Positions 44,725-54,035 of a DNA stretch of 64,000 nucleotides are shown here, piece after piece. Each line of letters starts with the position of its first letter. The first letter of the stretch is position 1. The stretch is from UBA12202 sp002691725. GTDB lineage: Bacteria; Pseudomonadota; Alphaproteobacteria; Puniceispirillales; UBA1172. Made by a program: the position numbers and the translations under genes. The DNA is taken from NCBI GenBank assembly GCA_965660675.1, contig CBFIAU010000002.1, positions 186,001-250,000 of the forward strand, given 5' to 3'. Below the pieces are notes generated by a model that saw only the letters and a program-made list of their open reading frames with translations, was not told where the DNA came from and searched no databases.

Positions 44725-45705
44725 ATGACTAAATATAGTAAATTTTTAGCAGGTGCTGTTGTTGGTGCAACAAGCATTGGTGCTGTTTCAATGGCGCAAG
44801 CCGCTGATAGTGTTAATGTCGCGTTCTTTCTGGAATGGGCGACCCCTAATCAGATTGCAAAAGTTGATAATGTTTATGACGATGCAATGGGTGTTCCTGT
44901 TAATTGGACGGATTTTTCAACTGGTGTAGCAATGACAGAAGCGATGCTAGCTGGTGATATTGATATTGCTTATTCACAGGGCCTGGCCCCATTTGTGACG
45001 GCTATTCAGCAAGGTGCGCCGCTTAAAATGGTATCAGTTGCTGTCATTTATGAGGCGAATGACTGTTTTGTGAAAAATGGTCTTGGAATCACATCTGCCA
45101 ATGCGTCAGAGCTTGAAGGAAAGACGGTGGCGGTGCCTTTGAATACCATGGCAGATTTCTCATTCCGCAAGCAAATGGCGGCATTGAATGTTGATATTTC
45201 CACTATGTCAATTGTTGACCAAGCGCCGCCAGATGGTGCGGTTTCATTGGCTGACGGTTCTGTTGATATGGCTTGTATCTTTGGTGGTGCATCAGCAAAA
45301 GCCGCTGGCGAAGTCGGCACACCAATCATGAGCACTCAAGAAAAATCTGATGCTGGCATTGGGTCTTTCGATGTTGTCTCTGTGACAGAAAAATTCGCAA
45401 CCGAAAATCCTGATCTGGTTAGCGCTTTCCTCGAAGTCACCCATGAAGCCAATGCAGAATGGACAGGCTCAGATGCTCAGATCGCTAAAGTAGCGGCGGA
45501 TGCTGGTATGGATGTTGAAACCACTAAGAGTCAAATGGCTGGTTTTATCTTCCCAACTGCTGAGCAACAGCTCGCGGATTACTTTGGTGAAGATGGTATT
45601 GCCGGTCAGGCAGCGGCTAGCTTGGGTGTTGTTTTTGAGAAAACAAACACCAGCAATTATAGCGGTAGCCTTGACGCCGTAATTGATGGCTCATTCATAG
45701 AGTAA
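44725..45705 (+). CDS. tauA: Taurine ABC transporter substrate-binding protein
   Basis: 326 aa periplasmic NitT/TauT-type binding protein. Signal peptide 1 to about 26 (hydrophobic core then AQA-ADS). The binding-domain pattern VAFFLEWATPNQIAK, FSTGVAMTEAMLAGDIDIAYSQG matches TauA. GTGAGGAG lies 7 bp before the ATG. Its partner ATPase and permease follow, and the divergent tpa makes taurine the likely ligand. A hairpin after the stop suggests it is made in excess over the membrane parts. Confidence 0.88.
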   Translation: MTKYSKFLAGAVVGATSIGAVSMAQAADSVNVAFFLEWATPNQIAKVDNVYDDAMGVPVNWTDFSTGVAMTEAMLAGDIDIAYSQGLAPFVTAIQQGAPLKMVSVAVIYEANDCFVKNGLGITSANASELEGKTVAVPLNTMADFSFRKQMAALNVDISTMSIVDQAPPDGAVSLADGSVDMACIFGGASAKAAGEVGTPIMSTQEKSDAGIGSFDVVSVTEKFATENPDLVSAFLEVTHEANAEWTGSDAQIAKVAADAGMDVETTKSQMAGFIFPTAEQQLADYFGEDGIAGQAAASLGVVFEKTNTSNYSGSLDAVIDGSFIE

Positions 45706-45723
45706 TCTTAACTACATGTTCAG

Positions 45724-45753
45724 GCAGGGTCGCTTTATGGTGACCCTGCTTTT
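45724..45753 (+). terminator. Attenuator-like hairpin between tauA and tauB
   Basis: GCAGGGTC (45724-45731) and GACCCTGC (45742-45749) form a perfect 8-bp GC-rich stem with a 10-nt loop, followed by TTTT. It starts 18 bp after the tauA stop and 36 bp before the tauB start. Such partial terminators commonly raise binding-protein over permease levels. Confidence 0.65.
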
Positions 45754-45788
45754 AAGCCTTTTCGTTAAAGATATGGTTGTTTCCTTCA

Positions 45789-46586
45789 ATGTCTGATCTG
45801 GTATGCAATGAACTATGTATGACCTTTACGGCGCCCGGTAATGGCGCCAAAGTAGAGGCATTGAAAAACATTAATTTTACTCTCAAGCAAGGCGAGTTAC
45901 TGTCGGTTCTTGGGCCATCTGGATGTGGTAAGACCACGCTGTTGAATATGGTGGCAGGGTTTCTAAACCCGACATCAGGCGATTTAATGCTTGGCGGCAA
46001 TAGGATAGAAGGCCCTGGTGTTGAGCGTGGTATGGTGTTTCAGCAAGGAGCGTTGTTTGAATGGTTAACGGTTAACAAGAATGTTGATTTTGGCTTGCGC
46101 ATGAAAAATATGCCGGCCGCAGAAAGAAAACAATTAGTTGATAAATGGCTTGATATTGTTGGACTTGCCGGATTTGGTGATACCCCAACCTATCAGCTGT
46201 CGGGCGGTATGCAGCAGAGGGTTGCTCTTGCCAGATGCCTTGTTAATGACCCTGATCTGATTCTGATGGATGAGCCGCTGGGCGCGCTTGACGCTCTGAC
46301 ACGTGAGAAAATGCAGTCGCTTATTCTGGAATTATGGAAAGAGACTGGCAAGACGATTATTATCATTACACATTCGGTTGAAGAAGCCTTGTTGCTTGGG
46401 CAGAGGCTGTTTGTGATGGCGCCACGTCCGGGCCGCATCCATAAAGAATATCAGCTTGATTTTGCTGAGCAGGGGCTGAAAGAATCGCTCCGTGATATCA
46501 AACAGAAAAATGACTTTAACAAGGTAAGAGAAGAAATTCTGACCATGATTTGGGATATGGAAGAGGAGATCATGGGCGGTGTTTGA
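45789..46586 (+). CDS. tauB: Taurine ABC transporter ATP-binding protein
   Basis: 265 aa from ATG 45789 (an in-frame TTG at 45777 is possible; neither has a clear ribosome site). Walker A GPSGCGKTT, Q-loop VFQQGALFEWLTV, signature LSGGMQQRVALA, Walker B LILMDEPLGALD and switch His in ITHSVEEAL: a complete NitT/TauT-type ATPase. The stop overlaps the permease GTG start by 8 bp. Confidence 0.9.
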   Translation: MSDLVCNELCMTFTAPGNGAKVEALKNINFTLKQGELLSVLGPSGCGKTTLLNMVAGFLNPTSGDLMLGGNRIEGPGVERGMVFQQGALFEWLTVNKNVDFGLRMKNMPAAERKQLVDKWLDIVGLAGFGDTPTYQLSGGMQQRVALARCLVNDPDLILMDEPLGALDALTREKMQSLILELWKETGKTIIIITHSVEEALLLGQRLFVMAPRPGRIHKEYQLDFAEQGLKESLRDIKQKNDFNKVREEILTMIWDMEEEIMGGV

Positions 46587-48507
46587 GTGGATGTCTTATA
46601 ACCGGGGAGGCATAGCTGGCGTCATTATTTTGGGGCTGGTGATTACCTTGCTATGGTCAATTTATCATGGCGTTAAGACTGCTCGGCGGCGCGAAAAGGA
46701 ACAGGTCTTTGGTGATCCAGAACGGACAATGGGAGGCTGGTATTGGGCGGTATGTGGTGTTGCGACCATCCTGCTTCTATGGTTTTATTATTCATGGGGG
46801 ATGGCGCGCGCGTATTTTCCAAAGGCCGCGAATGAGCTGTGCCAAGTCGCCAAAGTTCATGAATCGCTATCGCCGATTGTTGCTCAGCTTCCTATTGGCT
46901 CACGCTATTTCAAGTCAACGGATTTGGTGGTTCGCAATATGGAGCAGCTTGATACCATCTCGGCCGAGTTTCCTGCAGGCGTATTTTCTGCACAAGAAGA
47001 AAGCCAGTTACGCGGAATTATTGCTCAGACCAGATCGCTGATCAGCATTTATTCCAATCCAAATAGTATTGATGCGGCAACCCGCGCTAATTTATCGCAG
47101 ATCGTGGGTGATATTGATGCCTTAACAACCCGTATCCAATCCGGTCATGCAGGATTGACGCCCAGCGATGTCGCCTTGGCACAAGCGCCTTGGGGGGTCA
47201 CTCATGAGGAGATTCCATTACTGCCGATGACGCCGCGTGGTGTCTTATTTGATGGGATTGCGCAGGAGTTAACGGGTATTTCAAAAGAGTTTTTGACGTT
47301 AAGAAATATGCCAGCAGAAGCAAGCCGGCTCATTGAAAAAACGCGCAAAGATATCGCATCTATAAAAGCCAATCTTGAAAACACCTCAGCTGATGAGGAT
47401 ATCATAAAGGCGCGTAAAGATTATTTGAAATCGGTTGAGCGCGTCTTTAAGCGGCTTGATGATGGTACTATTTTTCCTGCGAATACCCTTGATGAAGTGA
47501 ATACTGCTGTTGCGATCATGATTGATGAGGTTGATACGGCAAAAGGCAGTTTGGGGATAATAGATGCTGTCTTTATGCCGGGTGAGGGAGTTGTGAAAAC
47601 CCGCACGATCTGTATTGAACAAGGGTCAAGCCGATGGTTGCCCAAGCCAAGCGATGTGGTGTCTAAGTTCTCGTTATTGGCTAATCCTAATCTGGAAGAT
47701 GGTGGCGGCTTTAAGGGCACACGACTATTATGGGTTAAGTGGCTACCTATCGCAGATATCGTCGGGTTCTTTATTCCAGATGGTCTGGTTGATATGCTTC
47801 CCGGAGAATATGGTCAGCATGATAGTGATGGACAGTTTATGCCGACCTTCAAAGACAACTTGCTGGCATTTGCCCAAGGTGAGGTCTATTTAGGCAGTAT
47901 CCCAATGCTGGATGGTCATATCTGGGATTCGCTGTTCCGCGTTATTGTGGCGATGTTCTTTGGAATAATGCTTGGCGTACCATTAGGCATTTATATGGGC
48001 GTGTCGCGGTTCTTCAAATCTTTCTTTGATCCCATGATTGAACTTTACAGGCCGGTTCCGCCGTTAGCCTGGGCGCCGCTTATCCTGACTATTTTTGGGA
48101 TTCAGGATGATGGAAAAATCTTTTTGCTGTTTATGGTTGCCTTCGCGATCATGGTCATTTCAGCACGGACAGGGGCATCAGGAACACAATTATCAAAAAT
48201 AAGAGCGTCACATTCACTTGGCGCATCAAACCGCCAGATTCTTCGTCATGTCATCTTGCCAAATGCACTGCCAGAGATTTTGACAGGCATCAGAATTGCT
48301 ATTGGTGTCTGCTGGGGAACGCTAGTGGCGGCAGAAATGCTGGCTGGAACAACCGGCGTCGGCTTTATTGAAAACGTCGCTAGAACCGTTTCTGATTATG
48401 AGCTGATCTGGGTAACTATCCTTATCATGGGGTTGCTTGGCTTGATGTTTGATTTGCTTATGCGAAAGCTGATTAGTATTCTTATCCCATGGCGCGGCAA
48501 AGGCTGA
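46579..48507 (+). CDS. tauC: TauC-like ABC permease with a very large N-terminal extension
   Basis: 642 aa, more than twice the usual TauC length of about 270. The C-terminal third (about 440-642) is a normal permease with an EAA-type loop (SLGASNRQILRHVILPNALPE, residues about 546-566). The first 440 residues add two membrane helices (about 12-30 and 55-76) and a long, helix-rich, probably periplasmic region of about 350 residues with coiled-coil-like stretches (NMPAEASRLIEKTRKDIASIKANLE). The start GTG 46579 overlaps tauB. The frame is continuous, so this is a real fusion or insertion. Role of the extension is unknown. Confidence 0.85.
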   Translation: MFEWMSYNRGGIAGVIILGLVITLLWSIYHGVKTARRREKEQVFGDPERTMGGWYWAVCGVATILLLWFYYSWGMARAYFPKAANELCQVAKVHESLSPIVAQLPIGSRYFKSTDLVVRNMEQLDTISAEFPAGVFSAQEESQLRGIIAQTRSLISIYSNPNSIDAATRANLSQIVGDIDALTTRIQSGHAGLTPSDVALAQAPWGVTHEEIPLLPMTPRGVLFDGIAQELTGISKEFLTLRNMPAEASRLIEKTRKDIASIKANLENTSADEDIIKARKDYLKSVERVFKRLDDGTIFPANTLDEVNTAVAIMIDEVDTAKGSLGIIDAVFMPGEGVVKTRTICIEQGSSRWLPKPSDVVSKFSLLANPNLEDGGGFKGTRLLWVKWLPIADIVGFFIPDGLVDMLPGEYGQHDSDGQFMPTFKDNLLAFAQGEVYLGSIPMLDGHIWDSLFRVIVAMFFGIMLGVPLGIYMGVSRFFKSFFDPMIELYRPVPPLAWAPLILTIFGIQDDGKIFLLFMVAFAIMVISARTGASGTQLSKIRASHSLGASNRQILRHVILPNALPEILTGIRIAIGVCWGTLVAAEMLAGTTGVGFIENVARTVSDYELIWVTILIMGLLGLMFDLLMRKLISILIPWRGKG

Positions 48508-48524
48508 TAAAGCGTGATGCCAGA

Positions 48525-49313
48525 TTAAAGCGTGACTTTCTCGGTATGCCCGTCAACCGACATAGCCATTCCAGACACTGATCTAGCCTGTGGTGATGCC
48601 AGAAATACCGCCATATCTGCGACATCCTCGGCGCTTACAAAACGCCGTAATGAAACACAATCAGCATAGCCTTGTTGCAATTCTTCCACGCTGATGCCGC
48701 GGGCGGCGGCTTCTCTTTTAATGACGCCATCCATGCGCTCACCCTCAACCGAGCCAGGGCATATGGCATTGACTCTGATCCCAAACGCGCCAAGTTCCAT
48801 GGCTAGCGTTTTCATCAGACCAATGATGCCCCATTTTGCCGCTGCGTAAGGTGACCGAAATGGATATCCCCATTCCCCTGCTGTTGAAGATGTGAGGGTG
48901 ATGACCCCGCTTTGCTGAGCTTTCATGATAGGCACGGCTAGATTTGCGGCAATGAAACTGCCGTCCAGATTGACCGCAAGACAGCGTTTCCAGTCATCCA
49001 GGGTGATATTCTCAATTGCGGCGGTAGGGCCGGCAATGCCAGCATTTGCCATGAGAACATCGAGCCTGCTCCAACTGGCCATCAAGTCATCAAATACCGC
49101 CGTCATCGCCGCCGCATCAGTCACATCAGCTTGAAAAACAAGAAGCTCAGGATAGATGGATTGTGCCGCCGTCAGGGCATCCATATCAGTGTCCGTAACC
49201 GCCACTTTTGCATCATTATCAAGAAAGGCTTTTGCCATGGCAAGCCCGATCCCTGATCCGCCTGCGGTGATCAAAACATGTGGCTTTTGCGAATGCTCTG
49301 CTGGTGTTGTCAT
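48525..49313 (-). CDS. Short-chain dehydrogenase/reductase
   Basis: 262 aa classical SDR. Cofactor motif ITAGGSGIGLAMA, NAG in LMANAGIAG, catalytic Ser in TLTSSTAGEWG and YAAAK (Tyr/Lys). An Asp ends beta-2 (VTDTD), which favours NAD over NADP. GAGGAA precedes the start, right beside the 12-bp repeats. Convergent with tauC; a link to sulfoacetaldehyde reduction can be imagined but nothing in the sequence demonstrates it. Confidence 0.85.
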   Translation of the reverse strand: MTTPAEHSQKPHVLITAGGSGIGLAMAKAFLDNDAKVAVTDTDMDALTAAQSIYPELLVFQADVTDAAAMTAVFDDLMASWSRLDVLMANAGIAGPTAAIENITLDDWKRCLAVNLDGSFIAANLAVPIMKAQQSGVITLTSSTAGEWGYPFRSPYAAAKWGIIGLMKTLAMELGAFGIRVNAICPGSVEGERMDGVIKREAAARGISVEELQQGYADCVSLRRFVSAEDVADMAVFLASPQARSVSGMAMSVDGHTEKVTL

Positions 49314-49326
49314 GATAGTGTTCCTC

Positions 49327-49374
49327 TATTGCTCATGGTATTGCTAATGCTATTGCTAATGCTATTGCTCGTGA
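49327..49374. repeat. Four 12-bp tandem repeats upstream of the SDR gene
   Basis: Units at 49327, 49339, 49351 and 49363: TATTGCTCATGG, TATTGCTAATGC, TATTGCTAATGC, TATTGCTCGTGA. Copies two and three are identical. The array fills the 84-bp gap between SDR and alcohol-dehydrogenase genes and abuts the SDR ribosome site on the minus strand. Confidence 0.9.
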
Positions 49375-49397
49375 TTATGTATCGCATTTTTATCAGT

Positions 49398-50405
49398 CTA
49401 TTCGTCTGCTATGGTTAAAATAACAGACCCTGCCTTGCCGCCTTGTTCGACGATCTGATGGGCCTTTGCCGCTTCAGCCAGTGGGTATTGCTGGGCAATC
49501 AGTGAAGACATGCTGTTGCTTTTAAGCCAGCTATCTATGGCCGCCGCTGCGCGGTTTCTATCGCTAGTATTAAGCAGATAAACGACCATCATGGTTAAGG
49601 TGATATTCTTGAACATAAGCGGGTAGAACGGTATCTCTGGCCGCATTACCAGCGCCGAGCCATAGGTTGCGATACTGCCGCTTTCGTTCAGCACCGCCGC
49701 CAGCATTTCGGCATTTACGCCAAATTCAGGTTCAATCGCGTGATCAACACCGCCAGTTAAATCCATAATGGCAGTCGCTAAATCATCCATCTGATAATTA
49801 AGCACATGATCAGCCCCTGCCTTTGCTGCGGTTTCCATGCTAAGCGCATTTGATGCTGTTGCGACAACCGTCTTAGCGCCTGCCGCTTTCGCCATCTGGA
49901 CAGCATAGCGGCCGACAACACCGCCGCCGCCACTTACTAAAACGGTGCTGTTTTCTGTCTGTCTCTGGCTAAGCACGGCATGAGCGGCGGTCATGGCAGG
50001 AATGCCAAGGCACGCTCCGTGGGTGAAGCTTGTTTCTGTTGGCAAGGCAATGACCTGATGCGCTGGCAGGCAGACATATTCAGCCGCAGTCCCATGGGCG
50101 CGGCGCCATCCGGCATTAAACACATATACCCGATCACCAATATTATGTGATGTAACGTCATTGGCAACCGCATCAATAATACCTGCACCATCACTATGTG
50201 GGGTGACTTCCGGGAAAGGCATTTCTGCCGTATTATTTCCCGCACCAGCGCGCATTTTAACATCTGACGGATTAACACCTGATGTCATCAGCCGGACGCG
50301 CACCTCGCCTTTGCTAATTGCCGGGATAGGGCGTTCGACCAATTCCAGCACCGTATTTGCTGCGCCCTTTTGCCTGTAAATAACACAATGCATAGATTTT
50401 GACAT
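49398..50405 (-). CDS. Zinc-type alcohol dehydrogenase-like / quinone oxidoreductase family
   Basis: 335 aa MDR-superfamily enzyme. GroES-like N-terminus (VRLMTSGVNPSDVKMRAGAG) and Rossmann motif VLVSGGGGVVGRYAVQMAKAAGA. NPSDVKMR and lack of a zinc-binding Cys/His pair point to the NADPH:quinone reductase branch rather than zinc alcohol dehydrogenases. Start taken at ATG 50405 with AAGGCAAG upstream; the open frame to 50438 adds a basic stretch of 11 residues that is probably untranslated. Probably co-transcribed with the SDR gene. Confidence 0.85.
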   Translation of the reverse strand: MSKSMHCVIYRQKGAANTVLELVERPIPAISKGEVRVRLMTSGVNPSDVKMRAGAGNNTAEMPFPEVTPHSDGAGIIDAVANDVTSHNIGDRVYVFNAGWRRAHGTAAEYVCLPAHQVIALPTETSFTHGACLGIPAMTAAHAVLSQRQTENSTVLVSGGGGVVGRYAVQMAKAAGAKTVVATASNALSMETAAKAGADHVLNYQMDDLATAIMDLTGGVDHAIEPEFGVNAEMLAAVLNESGSIATYGSALVMRPEIPFYPLMFKNITLTMMVVYLLNTSDRNRAAAAIDSWLKSNSMSSLIAQQYPLAEAAKAHQIVEQGGKAGSVILTIADE

Positions 50406-50529
50406 AATGATCTTGCCTTTCGCACCTTTTTTCTTCACTATTTAATAATATATGTAATCTTATACAGTTTACATAAAATCCTAAGTTTTATTTCAAAAAA
50501 TAGTATTGATAAGGATATGAGGACCTACG

Positions 50530-51510
50530 ATGGAAGAGGTATTTTCGAGAAGCAAAGTTCTGACACCGAAGGAATTGCGCTGGTTAAATGAAAGATCTGA
50601 TCTAATGGGATGGCTACAAATGCTTAGTCATCTGGGGCTAATTGCGGCATTGTGTTTTGCGCATTACATGGTCATGGGAACATGGTGGGTGCTGCTGACA
50701 GGATTGGCGCTAGGTGTATCTCTCAATTTTCTTTACGCCGCCCAGCATGAATTGTCTCATTGGACGGTTTTTAAGACAAAGCGGCTCAATGAAGGGTTTG
50801 GTCGTCTGATTGGATTCTTTATGTTGTTTCCAAGAGATTTTGATCTGATCATGCATTACTCGCATCATCGCTATACCCAAGACTGGAGCGGTGATGGTGA
50901 ACTTGTCCGGCAACCCTATACCCTCAAAACCTATCTTTTGTGGATGGTTGGCGTCACCTATTGGCGTAATCGGATTTGGGGGATTGTCCGGCGTGCCAGC
51001 GGCATCATCATTGAACCTTATATTCACGATAACGAAAAGCCTAAAGTTATTTTGGAATCGCGACTTCATATTGTTGGCTATGTCATCATTGCGGCGGTTT
51101 CGCTGTGGTTTGCGCGGTGGGAAGCGCTAACATTCTGGATTATTCCGCTGATATTGACCAAGCCTGTGCATCAGCTCCAAAACACGATTGAGCATTTGGG
51201 GCTTTCGCATGAAAATGACATCATGAATAATACGCGCTCAACACGGACGAATATGATAATGCGGTGGCTCTGCTGGCAGATGCCTTATCATACCGCGCAT
51301 CATAGTTTTCCATCGGTGCCTTTCTGGAAGCTCAAAGAATTGAATAACAAACTGGAAACAAATATTGGCCCTGTTCATCGGATGGGCTGGATTGAGTTTC
51401 AGATTGCTGTTCTCAAAAAGCTTTGGGCGAAAGATGAAAGCCAATATCCTACTAATGAAGTCTGGGTCGTGCCGAAAAAAAATGGCGGCTCAATCACATT
51501 AGAAGCCTGA
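50530..51510 (+). CDS. Fatty-acid-desaturase-family membrane di-iron protein
   Basis: 326 aa. Three histidine boxes of membrane di-iron desaturases/hydroxylases: HELSH (73-77), HYSHH (109-113) and HTAHH (254-258), with an extra HLGLSHE. Hydrophobic segments about 30-70 and 170-210 anchor it. It may desaturate a fatty acid or hydroxylate another substrate; di-iron relatives include alkane and carotenoid hydroxylases. It is 35 bp ahead of the TIM-barrel gene, suggesting a joint role. No ferredoxin partner is adjacent. Confidence 0.85.
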   Translation: MEEVFSRSKVLTPKELRWLNERSDLMGWLQMLSHLGLIAALCFAHYMVMGTWWVLLTGLALGVSLNFLYAAQHELSHWTVFKTKRLNEGFGRLIGFFMLFPRDFDLIMHYSHHRYTQDWSGDGELVRQPYTLKTYLLWMVGVTYWRNRIWGIVRRASGIIIEPYIHDNEKPKVILESRLHIVGYVIIAAVSLWFARWEALTFWIIPLILTKPVHQLQNTIEHLGLSHENDIMNNTRSTRTNMIMRWLCWQMPYHTAHHSFPSVPFWKLKELNNKLETNIGPVHRMGWIEFQIAVLKKLWAKDESQYPTNEVWVVPKKNGGSITLEA

Positions 51511-51545
51511 GCAAAGCATAATTCACTTCAGACTAAGAGACTAAT

Positions 51546-52391
51546 ATGGCTGTATCACTCAAAACCTATACCTCACTTTGGGCGATGCAGCCACATGATC
51601 AGACTGGCACCATTCTCAGCTATGATGAGGTTTGTTCTAAAGTAGCTGAAGCCGGATATGATGGTATGGCTATTGATCTGGGGGCAGGTGATGTCGCGCA
51701 AGCCCGTGAAGTCGCCCCAATCATGGATAAATATGGATTGACGCCACTGATTGTGGCCTTTCCTAAAACCATCGCCTCACTCGAAGATACGCTGATTATG
51801 GCGAAGGATTTTGGCGCGCCTTTTGTTGATGTTATTGGCCAAGTCACGCCGCTATCTGTTGATGGGATGATCCCTGTTATTCGAACATGGATAGAGATGG
51901 CAGACCGCATCGGTATGCCGGTGCAGTTTGAAACTCACCGCAACTGTATCACCAATGATTTGTTTTCTACCTTATGTTTGATTGATGCCATTCCTGAAAT
52001 GCGGCTATGTGCAGACTTATCGCATTTTGTTGTTGATCGGGAGTTCAAATTGCCGATGAGCCGTGATGAGATGAATATGATTAGCCGTATTCTGGAGCGT
52101 GCAGACAGCTTTCAGGGACGGGTGGCTAGCCGCCAGCAAATTCAGCTTCAGCTTGATTTTCCGCAACATCAGAAATGGGTGGAATTGTTCAAACTCTGGT
52201 GGCGCGAAGGCCTGCAAAGCTGGCTTGAACGCAACAGCGACGGGGATTGTCTGTTTCTTTGTGAATTAGGCCCGCCTGAATATGCGATGACAGATAGCAA
52301 TGGGGTTGAAATGTCTAACCGCTGGGAAGAAGCCTTGCTGATCAAAAGCTGGATTGAGGTTATGTGGAGTGAACTTAGTGGGGTGGAATAA
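51546..52391 (+). CDS. Sugar phosphate isomerase/epimerase-like TIM-barrel protein
   Basis: 281 aa AP-endonuclease-2/xylose-isomerase-like fold. Candidate metal ligands in QFETHRN, CADLSHFVVDRE and FLCELGPPEYA. Members isomerise or epimerise sugars, or dehydrate ketones; substrate unknown. Lies 35 bp after the desaturase-like gene on the same strand. Confidence 0.8.
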   Translation: MAVSLKTYTSLWAMQPHDQTGTILSYDEVCSKVAEAGYDGMAIDLGAGDVAQAREVAPIMDKYGLTPLIVAFPKTIASLEDTLIMAKDFGAPFVDVIGQVTPLSVDGMIPVIRTWIEMADRIGMPVQFETHRNCITNDLFSTLCLIDAIPEMRLCADLSHFVVDREFKLPMSRDEMNMISRILERADSFQGRVASRQQIQLQLDFPQHQKWVELFKLWWREGLQSWLERNSDGDCLFLCELGPPEYAMTDSNGVEMSNRWEEALLIKSWIEVMWSELSGVE

Positions 52392-52425
52392 GCTGACCGC
52401 CAGTAAGTGAAGCTATCAATAATTG

Positions 52426-53946
52426 CTATTGTCCCCACCGAACACCATCACGCAGATGCTGATATGGCAGGCGCTCTAACCGACATTCAAAGAGACCTGG
52501 CGCGGCGACATGGATAATCTGGCTTGCCAATGGTTCAAAATCTGCCCGAAAATGAACGGTGCTTTTCAAGGCGATGATACGTGTTGCGGTCAAATCAATC
52601 CCGAAGCTAGTGAAAAAACATTGATCGAGACATTGGGTGCGATATGTGCTGACAACAATTTTTATGTCAGCCGCCCCAACAGGTGAGACTAAACAGCTAT
52701 CCCCAATTTCGGCAATACCGCCGCCATACATCTCACCAGTATAGGTGAATATGCCGTCATGGAGCGCGTGGATGATAAACTCAGCCTCAAAAGGGGTATC
52801 ATCAGCAACGCCTGATTTGCCGCCAAGACCGGCTTTGATATGCGCCCCTATGCCAGCTTGATGCGCCATTTGCGTAAAATCAGGATCACTTATAATGCCG
52901 CAAACAACACCCTCAGCACCAGCATGATATAATGCTTTCAACAACCCGGCCGTATCACCACTGCCGCCCGCGCCGGGGTTATCCTGAACATCGGCAAGCA
53001 CCACAGGTTTAGCGCCAGGGTTATCGCTGGAGCTATTTAGGGCAATCTGAACCGCTGGCTCTGGATCAATAAGCATAGGATCAAAATCAGCCTCAGCCGC
53101 CATGATCCTGTCGCAGATATCTGCCACCATAGCGTCGGCGCGTTCTGATGAGGGTGCATATGCCAGAACCGAAGGCCCACAATCCGGAATATCTGATGCG
53201 CTAAATCCCATCGCCCATTCAACAAATGCGCCACGATCTGATGATATTTGCGACATATGCTTATAGATCGAAAGGCACGGATCAGCACCTGTATATTGTG
53301 CTGGTAATGGGATCAGAAAAGGGATTTGCCGAAAGGCATGCGATATCTCCGCGTCTGACAGAATATCTAATAATCCGTCCATGGCGCGGCCGCCAGTTGC
53401 CGCCATATCAAGATGTGGATAAGTGCGATAAATCGTTATCAAATTGGCATAATTGACCATCTCATGCGTGACATTGGCGTGCAGATCAAGGCTGACCGCA
53501 ATCGGGATATTATCCCCAATAACAGCTCTAATTCGGCGCAAAAGCTCTCCCTCGCCATCAAAATGGCTGGCTGTCACCATGGCGCCATGTAAATCCAGAT
53601 AGATGCCGTCAATCTGACCTGATGCCAATATGCCGTCACATATCATACTGGCAATGCGATCAAAGGCGTCATCAGATACATAGCCGCCAGGCTCTGCTGA
53701 ACACCATAGTAAAGGGATCAGATCAATACATCTATCTTGGCCTCTGTCTTGATGATGATCGGTAAAGGCTTCGGCGCTATTAATCGCCCCTGTGATGGGT
53801 AAGTTCATCCCACGCGTTTCTGACATGACCATATCACCATGGAGCATGCCGGGCCATGAATCCGTCATGACAAAATCATCATATTTGGTCGGTTTGGGGG
53901 CAAAGGTATTGGTTTCATGTTGGAAACCGGCAATGGCTATACGCAT
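52426..53946 (-). CDS. M81-family metallopeptidase (microcystinase MlrC-like)
   Basis: 506 aa. Begins with the family hallmark MRIAIAGFQHETNTFAP, so the ATG at 53946 is preferred to the GTG two codons upstream. YLDLHGAMV, AVSLDLHANV and YPHLDMAATGGRA are family segments with metal-binding residues; DVQDNPGAGGSGDT is the DUF1485/MlrC C-terminal motif. Members cleave peptides or cyclic amides. It precedes the second peptide-type ABC transporter on the same strand orientation (that transporter's ATPase lies 89 bp away), so uptake plus hydrolysis of one substrate is plausible. Confidence 0.87.
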   Translation of the reverse strand: MRIAIAGFQHETNTFAPKPTKYDDFVMTDSWPGMLHGDMVMSETRGMNLPITGAINSAEAFTDHHQDRGQDRCIDLIPLLWCSAEPGGYVSDDAFDRIASMICDGILASGQIDGIYLDLHGAMVTASHFDGEGELLRRIRAVIGDNIPIAVSLDLHANVTHEMVNYANLITIYRTYPHLDMAATGGRAMDGLLDILSDAEISHAFRQIPFLIPLPAQYTGADPCLSIYKHMSQISSDRGAFVEWAMGFSASDIPDCGPSVLAYAPSSERADAMVADICDRIMAAEADFDPMLIDPEPAVQIALNSSSDNPGAKPVVLADVQDNPGAGGSGDTAGLLKALYHAGAEGVVCGIISDPDFTQMAHQAGIGAHIKAGLGGKSGVADDTPFEAEFIIHALHDGIFTYTGEMYGGGIAEIGDSCLVSPVGAADIKIVVSTYRTQCLDQCFFTSFGIDLTATRIIALKSTVHFRADFEPLASQIIHVAAPGLFECRLERLPYQHLRDGVRWGQ

Positions 53947-54035
53947 CGGCACACTCTAAGATTACACTCAATGATTAACTTAAATAATTAACTCAAGTGA
54001 TTGTTTAAGGGGTGATAATAACGGAAACAAGGGGT

